Source of the DNA: Dasypus novemcinctus
Lineage: Eukaryota; Chordata; Mammalia; Cingulata; Dasypodidae
Assembly: GCF_030445035.2 (NCBI RefSeq)
Contig: NC_080698.1
Span: forward strand, 7,178,038 to 7,242,037
Direction of reading: 5' to 3'
Length of the DNA stretch: 64,000 nt
Positions 57,344 to 64,000 of the stretch are shown here, piece by piece; positions within the stretch are counted from its first letter, which is position 1, and every line of letters begins with the position of its first letter. The translations under genes were made by a program, and so were the position numbers. The notes below the pieces were generated by a model. That model was not told the origin of the DNA and searched no databases. It worked only from the letters and a program-made list of their open reading frames with translations.

Positions 57344-57372
57344 CTAGAAAGGAATAACAAAATACCCCAATT

Positions 57373-57606
57373 ACTTTTTATTTTTTTTTTTTGAGGTACC
57401 AGGGGCCAGGGATTGAACCTGGGACCTCATCTGTGGGAAGCTGGCGCTCAACCACTGAGCCACACTGACTTCCCTGAGTTGTTCTTCTTTTCAATTTGTT
57501 TGTTTTTCTTGTTTTTTTGTTTTCTCAGGAGGCACCAGGAACTGAACCTGGGAACTCCCATGTGAGAGGTGGGCACTCAACCGCTTGAGCCACAATCGTA
57601 CCCCTC
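57373..57606 (-). mobile_element. tRNA-Ala-derived SINE dimer, antisense
   Basis: Two tandem tRNA-like units. Each reads in reverse as '...cctgggacctc' or '...cctgggaactcc', then 'caaccactgagccacac' or 'caaccgcttgagccacaa', joined by a T-rich linker. This is the DAS dimer type in - orientation. Its edge lies about 30 bp inside the intron from the LRRC2 exon at 57343. Confidence 0.85.
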
Positions 57607-58075
57607 CCAATTATTTTTATAATTGCTTCTTTAAGAATGGGAGTTAAGTTAGAAAGGTATTTCTATGAGTATATACAGATAATACAGTATATATTTTGGA
57701 GCACCTACTGTCATTCACTGCGCTACACACTGGGATGCTAAATAAGATAAAGAGTGCATCGTGGCTACCCTCGAGAAAGTCACACTTGCAGAAATAAGCA
57801 ATATGGATTTTTGTAGTGAGAACTCATGTGAAGAATTTCCTGTTCGCAATGTTAGGTAACACAGAAGGAGGTGATTCATCTACCTACCACTGCAGTGCTC
57901 TGAGGGCCAGGGGTCAAAACTTTACAGAGAAAGGGATGATAAAATTAGATGGTGAGGTTCCTGGACAGGGAAAGCGGAGAAGGACAGTGGAACAGCACAT
58001 GCAGAGTCACAGCACAGGAGACTACAGGGCGAGACACAAAGAACAGGATGACGGTGCAGAGGCTGCATCAAGAGC

Positions 58076-58473
58076 TGGCCCAATGGGTAGGGCGTCCGCC
58101 TATCACATGGGAGGTTCAAGGTTCAAACCCCGGGCCTCCTTGACCCGTGTGCAGCTGGCCCACGTGCAGTGCTGATGCGCGCAAGGAGTGCCCTGCCACG
58201 CAGGGGTATCCCCCGCGTAGGGAAGCCCCACACGCAAGGAGTGCGCCCGGTAAGGAGAGCCGCCCAGCGCGACAGAAAGTGCAGCCTGCCCAGGAATGGT
58301 GCCGCACACACAGAGAGCTGACGCAAGATGACGCAACAAAGAGAAACACAGATTCCCGGTGCCACTGATAAGGATAGACGCAGTCACAGAAGAGCATTCA
58401 GCAAATGGACAGAAAGCAGACAACTGGGGGGAGGGGGGAGAAATAAATAAAAAATAAATTTAAAAAAAAAAGA
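58076..58473 (+). mobile_element. Chimeric DAS-type SINE (shortened head)
   Basis: Begins within the A-box region ('ggcccaatgggtagggcgtc'), has the B-box-like 'aaggttcaaaccccgg', the standard body, and an (aaat)n tail ending near 58473. The target duplication is not clear. Confidence 0.85.
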
Positions 58474-61053
58474 GTACTTTTTGGCAAATCTTCAGGATCT
58501 GCACATTTGGGTGTATAAAGTGACAGGGCAAATGCCTAGAAAGCTCTATGGTTTATTTTATGTCAGTGATTTTCATTTTTAACAGGCTCAATGACTATTT
58601 CACAAAAGAGGAAGAACCAAATCAATACCCTAAATGGCCCCCCTTAAGAAACTAGAAAAAGGAAAAACTAAATCCAAAGCAAGCAGAAGAAAGGAAATAA
58701 TAATCAGTGAAATAGAAAAGAGAAAATCTTTGGAGAAAATCAAGGAAACCAAAAGTAAGAGCTATGAAAAAAAGTCAACAAAATTGGAAAACATTTGGTT
58801 AGACTGACCAAGAATAAAAATCAGGAATGAAAGAGGGTTCATTGACCCAACAAAAATTCAAAAGAGTATAGAGAAATTTTATGAAAAATTTTATGCCAAC
58901 AACTTAGACAACTTAGACGCAAGGGACAAATTCCTAAAAGAAAACAAATTACTGAAACTGATTCCAGAAAAAAAAAATAGAAACTGAACAGATCTACTAC
59001 AAGTAAAGAAATTGAATTAGTAACTTAAAAGTTTCCCGTAAAGGTAAGTCCAGGTGGAGATGGCTTCACTGGTAAATTCTAGAAAATATGTCCCAGAAAA
59101 TAATACCAATCCCTCACAAACACTTTCAGAAAATAGAGAACAACTTCCCAACTTTTCTGTGAGGCAAAGCCAGCTACCAAAAGCCTGATACCAAAGCCAG
59201 ACAAAAACATCACAAGAAAATTATAAACTAAAGTCCCTCATAAACACAAACACAAAAAAAGCCTTAACAAAATTTTAGGAAACTGAATCCTGAAACATAT
59301 AAAAAGGATTGCACACCATTACCAAAGTGGGATTTATTGCAGGGATGCGAGGTTGGCTTAACATCTGAAAATCAGTTACTGCAGCATCTCAAATTAATAA
59401 AGGATAAAAACCACACGGTTATCACAATAGAAAAGAAATGCACTGAAAAAAACCATTATCCTTCATGATAAAAACTCTTACCAAACTAGTAGTAACACAA
59501 AGAAACTTCCTCAGCCTGGTAAAGGGCATCTACCAAACAGCCACAGCTAACATCATACTTAATGGTAAAAGACGGAATGCTTTTACATTGGGCAAAAGCA
59601 AGGATACCCACTTTGCCACTTTGAATCAATGGTGTCCTGAAGCCCCTAGCTAACGCAGTGGGGTGTGGGCACAGAAAGTAAAAGACAGAGAGAGACAATG
59701 AAGGAAATTAAACTTATCCAGACTGAAAAGGAACAAGTATACTATCTTTATTCACAGGTTTCAGTTCTGATCCTAAGGAACCCACACAAAAAAACAGAAA
59801 TAACAAACGAGTTTAGCAAAATCGTAGGACACAGGTCGATGTAAAAATTTCTATTTTATTTCAATATAACAGCTATGAACTATTTGAAAATAAAATAAGA
59901 AACAATTCCATCCACAATAATAGCAGAAAGAATAAAATACCTAGAAATGAACTTAACAAAAGAAGATGTATGGTGAAAACTACAAAATTTTAAATTAAAG
60001 ATCTAAATAAGAGAGAAATGTTTCATATTCATGAATTAGAAGGTTCACTACTGACAAGAAGGAAATTCTCTCCAAATTGATCTATAAAGCCAATGTAATC
60101 CCTAATAAAATTCCAGCAGTTTTTTTGGTAGAAATTGCTAAACTGATCTTAAAATTTATAGAGTAATGCAAATGACCCAGAATAGCCAAAGCATGTTGAA
60201 AAAGAAGAACAAAGTTAGAGAACTTACATGATCCAATTTCAAGATTTATTTTAAAGCCACAGTAATCAAGGTGTAAAGTTACACAAGTAGATCACTGGAA
60301 GAGAACTGAGATTCCAGAAACAAACTTTTACACTTACGGTCAATTGATGTTTAATAAAGGTACCAAGGTAATTGAATGGGGAAAGAACAGCCTTCTCAAC
60401 AAGTGGAGCTGGGAAAATTACGTATCTATAGGCAACAAACTTAGACCATTACCTCACACCATGAGCAAAAATTAACTCAAAACAGTCCTAAGTTAAGAGT
60501 TAAAATTATAATACTCCTGGAAGAAAACAACAGAAAATCTTCATGACCTCGAATTGGGCAAAGAGTTCTTAGATATGATATCTAAAGCATGTTCCAGAAA
60601 ATTAAAGAATTGATAAACAGAACTTCATCAAAATTCAAAACCTTTGTGCTTTGAAACATTAAGAAATGAAAAATCATGTGATAGATGGGGAGAAAACATT
60701 TGCAAATAGTATATCAGATCAGGAGCTAGTATTCAGGATATATAAAGAGCTCCTGTAATGCAATAAGATGACAGAAAACCCAATTAAAATACGGGCAAAA
60801 GATTGAAGAGGCATTTCACTAAGGAAGATACATGAGAGACAAGCATGCATATGAGAAGATGTTTATCATTAGGGGAAGTACGAAATAAAGCCATAGTTAG
60901 GTGCCACTATCACTCACTAGAATGATTACAATAAAAAAGACATAATACCAAGGGTTGGCAAGGATATGAAGAAACTGAAATCCTCAAGCGCTGCTATTGA
61001 AAATGTAAAGTGGTACAGCCACTTTGGAAAACAGTTCAGCAGTTTCTTACAAG

Positions 61054-61265
61054 TTTAAACGTGGGGAGTGGATGTAGCTCAAGTGGTTGAGCACCTCATA
61101 CGAGGTCCAGGGGTCAAGCTCCAGCACCTCCTAACAAACCAACCAACAAACAAGAAAACCAACTCTCATTGGGGAGAAGATGTAGCTCAGTGGGTGAGCA
61201 CCTGCTTTCCATGTATGAGGTCCTGGGTTCAATCTCTGGTACCTTAAAAAAAAAAAAATTTAAAC
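61054..61265 (+). mobile_element. tRNA-Ala-derived SINE dimer inside the L1
   Basis: The first unit starts at 61061 ('gtggggagtggatgtagctc') and the second at about 61170 ('ggggagaagatgtagctcag'). They are joined by an A-rich linker ending 'caactctcatt', with a poly-A tail. tttaaac flanks it at 61054-61060 and 61259-61265. The interrupted L1 reads on across the insertion. Confidence 0.88.
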
Positions 61266-61525
61266 ATAAACTTATCACAAGACCCAACAATTCCATTCCT
61301 ACATATCTACCCAAGAGAAATGAAAACACAGGTCTATACGAAGATTTGTATGCAAATGTTCATAGCAGCATTATTTTCAATAGCCAAAGTTCAGAAACAA
61401 TTCAAATGGCCATCACTAGTGAATGGATAAACAAACTGTGGTACATCCTTTCAATGAAACATTACCCCACAATTAAAAGGAACAAACTCTTAATGTATGA
61501 GACAACATGGATAAACCTCAAAAAC

Positions 61526-61735
61526 ATTATGCTGGGGAGCGGATGCCTGTTCCCCATGTATAAGGTCCCAGGGTCAATCCGCAGTACCTCCTAAAAACAA
61601 AAAAAAAAAAAAAAAAAACAACTCTCATTGGGGAACAGATGTAGCTCAGTGGTTGAGCACCTGCTTCCCATGTATGAGGTCCTGGGTTCAATACTCGGTA
61701 CCTCCTAAAAACAAACACAAAAAAAATTATGCTGG
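61526..61735 (+). mobile_element. Second tRNA-Ala-derived SINE dimer inside the L1
   Basis: A perfect 10-bp direct repeat attatgctgg flanks it at 61526-61535 and 61726-61735. The first unit has an internal deletion of its A-box side. The second unit is well preserved ('cagatgtagctcagtggttg', 'gggttcaatactcgg'). The linker again ends 'caactctcattgggga', so both dimers are the same subtype. Confidence 0.9.
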
Positions 61736-62349
61736 TGTCCATCAACCTACAAACGGATAAACAAACTGTGGTGTATGCACGCGACGGCATATTCTGCAGC
61801 AGTAAGAAGAAATGAGTCATAAAACACATGACAATGTAGATGAACCTGGAGGACATCATGCTGAACGAAGCAAGCCAGACACAGAAAGACAAATTATGAT
61901 CGTGCTATCATGAATGAAACATACTGTGTAAACTCACAGAGTTAATAATTAGAATATAGGTCACCAGAAAATAGAATGAGGGTAGGGAATGGAAAGCCGA
62001 AGGTTAATCTGTGCAGAATTGGTAAAAAAAGTTGTTTGTAAATCTTTGGAAATGAATGGAAACAGCAAAAGCACATGATGGTGTTCGTGACTAGCAAAGC
62101 TTTTACAGAGGTACGACGGTGAATGAAAGCAAAGTCTAAGGACATGTGTATTACTAGGAGGAAAGCAAAAAAATGTAACATGGGACTGTATAATATAGTG
62201 AAATCTCATGTGAAATGTGAATATGGGTGATATTACATATATGACTGTTTTTACAAAATATAAACACAAACTAGAGACGGAAACACATAGCAGCTATATA
62301 TGGCACGGGAAGCATAGAGATTGAGAAGTGATGAGTTTTTTTAACTGTT

Positions 62350-62374
62350 TTTATTATTATTATTATTATTATTG
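62350..62374. repeat. (ATT)n microsatellite
   Basis: About eight tta units without interruption, at the 3' end of the L1. Confidence 0.9.
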
Positions 62375-62723
62375 GAATAATGAAAATGCTCATCATGGTA
62401 AGAAAAAGCCAGATGCAGAAGACTATATATTATATGATTTTATTTATGTAAAATAATCAGAAAAAAGTAAATTTATAGAGCTAAAAAATAGACACGATAG
62501 CCTGAACGTCAATTCTGGCCCTGGCTTAATATAAGAGCATTTTTTTCAAAAGCCCTTACAATAGCTTGAATATAATAGCTTATAATAGGGTGATTAAAAC
62601 GCCAGAATGATGTGATATAATAAAGATGAATTTCATCTTTTCAGCCTCTGCTCCATATTTTAGACATGCCAGGTCATAACCCAAATAAAAGTAAGTCATA
62701 GTGCAGAAAGGTTTATTTCTTAC

Positions 62724-62860
62724 TTCAAAGGGGAGCTCAGTTAATTCCAGATTTCCAGAAAAATCCAGTTTCTCCAGATTTTCACAATCTCCCAGTTCTG
62801 GAGGAATGCTCCTCAGGTGGTTGAAACTCACATTGAGCTCTTTCAGGTTCTTCAAACGAC
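62724..62860 (-). CDS. LRRC2: LRRC2 coding exon (LRR region, fifth from last)
   Basis: 137 nt, with acceptor ttccaataatag| at 62861 and donor gaa|gtaaga at 62723. It encodes [20 protein letters not shown], then [16 protein letters not shown], then LELTELPFE, covering two leucine-rich repeats. Entry needs one base from an upstream exon (N|GT, Gly in other mammals) that lies beyond the window or was not found before 64000. Together the five exons give the last 208 residues; human LRRC2 is 371. LRRC2 is a small intracellular LRR protein best known from heart and mitochondria-related studies. Confidence 0.96.
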
Positions 62861-63039
62861 CTATTATTGGAAAAAATTAACATGTCATCAGAAAAAGTGA
62901 ACATCCATTGAGTAGGTCCTGCAAGTCTTTTAGGAACAGCAACGACAAAGCCTCAGATTTAGAACTTTTGCATACTAATAATGGGGAGGGCACTAAACAT
63001 AATCTTGCATTTGTTTCATATGCACTTTTTCTGCCTCCC

Positions 63040-63460
63040 CCTCCCCCTCCCCCTCCCTGCTGTTTTTGCTCTCTGTGTCCGTTCACGGTATGATCTTCCG
63101 TATCTATTTCTCTTTTTGTTTTCTCTTCTCATCTTTCTCCTCTAGGATTCACCAGGATTCGATCCTGGGGACCTCTGATGTGGAGAGAGGCTCCCTGTCA
63201 ATTGCACCACCTCAGTTCCTGGTTTCTGCTGTGCTTCACCTTGACTCTCCCCTTCCTCTTTTTTATTGCGTCCTCATCTTGCCGCGTGACTCACTTGACG
63301 GGGCAGGGGCTCACCGTGCGGGCTCTCAGCTTCACGCGGGCACTGGCTCACCACAGGGGCACTGGCTTCTTTTTCACCAGGAGGCCCCAGGGAACAAACC
63401 CGGGTCCTCCCGTATGGTAGGCGGAGGCCTTATCACTTGAGCCACATCCGCTTCCCTACA
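63040..63460 (-). mobile_element. tRNA-derived chimeric SINE, DAS variant, antisense
   Basis: Same variant as 42820-43240: 'gctctctgtgtccgttcacg' at the left (3' side), a long body, and at the right the reversed head 'cacttgagccacatccgcttccct'. A CCCCCT-rich stretch at 63036-63058 sits at its 3' edge. Open frames here belong to the SINE. Confidence 0.8.
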
Positions 63461-64000
63461 GGCACTTTTCATTACCTGTATACTCATCTTTTATCCTGAC
63501 CATTTTGGTACTTGATCCTAACAGTTTTTGCTTACCCTTTGTTTAATCCTTCATGAAACTGGAGGGGAGGTGAATGCAGGAGATTTGTCCTCCGTGTTGC
63601 CTGGATCAGCCCCAGCACCCACAGAGCATACCCCCCTCTGCAACTACTTGAATTAGTACCAGGCAATGCCTTCGAAGAGCAGTACGGCTCCTAGGAAACA
63701 ACGACCAGCTATGGCCACTGGTGGGCTCTGATGAGAAGACAGCTAGGTACTGAAAAGTGCTGAAAGCTCTATAGAGGCGGTAAATGAATCAAACAGGTAG
63801 ACTGTTTACAGATGACATGTAACTCACCATTTCTCTTTGGCTTCGTGTTTACATTGATTTAACTACAACAGCATGCATTCTAAAGAATATGCCCTAAGTC
63901 TCTCTCGCAAGCAGAAAGTGAACACACAAAGAATAACTGGCAATAATCAGACTGATGAGGAAATACTGCACCCCAATTCTGTCTTTTTTTTTTTTTTTAA
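63461..64000. other. LRRC2 intron, nothing further recognised
   Basis: I searched the - strand for a further LRR exon with phase-1 exit and found none. The window ends in a poly-T run (63987-63998), possibly the reversed tail of another retroelement. Confidence 0.4.

Larger units (their letters stand above)
58600..62340 (+). mobile_element. L1 LINE, sense, decayed ORF2 and 3' part, with nested SINEs
   Basis: Order and wording follow L1 ORF2 on the + strand: 'tagactgaccaagaataaaa' near 58800, 'gccacagctaacatcatact' and 'taatggtaaaagacggaatgc' near 59540, 'caagacccaacaattccatt' near 61280, and 'ggataaacaaactgtggt' near 61430 and again near 61755. Many stops and small gaps mean no functional reverse transcriptase. 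Two SINE dimers are inserted at 61061-61258 and 61536-61725. It lies antisense to LRRC2 within its intron. Confidence 0.75.

Noticed and set aside
61075-61230. tRNA-like sequences that could be mistaken for tRNA-Ala genes
   Set aside because: They sit in SINE dimers with A-rich linkers, poly-A tails and target duplications. Acceptor stems are not paired.

Overview
This is a mammalian nuclear window and almost certainly xenarthran, most likely nine-banded armadillo (Dasypus) or a close relative. The organism call rests on many copies of tRNA-Ala-derived DAS-type SINEs: monomer/dimer forms with a 'gatgtagctcagtggttgagcacctg' type head, and chimeric forms in which a tRNA-like head is fused to a long unrelated body. 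A xenarthran-type L1 3' end supports it. Only two protein-coding genes are supported: RTP3 on the + strand, and the C-terminal half of LRRC2 on the - strand. They stand in the same order and orientation as at human 3p21.31 (LTF-RTP3-LRRC2), so the window is in the human + orientation. No LTF exon was found.

Layout. 1-22.4 kb is intergenic. It holds an antisense L1 (1-2.6 kb), MIRs, chimeric DAS SINEs at 3.9 and 9.2 kb, an antisense L1 3' end at 10.8-11.2 kb, a CpG-rich block with a 29-bp GC-box minisatellite at 12.15-12.3 kb, a MER20-like hAT element split by a SINE (13.4-14.6 kb), a second CpG-rich patch (14.9-15.3 kb), and a complete LTR-internal-LTR provirus, here ERV-A (17.24-21.07 kb, +). 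RTP3 follows as two exons (22493-22647 and 24560-26129). Its 574-codon reading frame contains four 72-residue tandem repeats. 26-47 kb is repeat-rich. Its main feature is a second complete but defective provirus, ERV-B (32008-39199, -), with a 5-bp target duplication and a tRNA-Phe-like primer-binding site. A solo LTR and three DAS SINEs lie around it. 47-64 kb is the 3' half of LRRC2: five coding exons, each with GT/AG splice sites and matching phases, spread over about 16 kb. Its introns hold an L1, a solo LTR, hAT elements and several SINEs.

How it works together. RTP3 encodes a receptor-transporting protein: an N-terminal 3CxxC zinc-binding region, a linker, and a C-terminal membrane anchor. 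In this species the linker has been greatly lengthened by an in-frame 216-bp minisatellite. LRRC2 encodes a leucine-rich-repeat protein. The genes are unrelated in function and face each other tail to tail. The rest is a record of retrotransposition. The two proviruses carry clearly related internal DNA but unrelated LTRs, and lie in opposite orientation about 11 kb apart.

No bacterial features, CRISPR arrays or genuine tRNA/rRNA genes were seen. The best candidates for something not previously described are the expanded RTP3 repeat linker and the pair of recombinant, partly non-coding proviruses.
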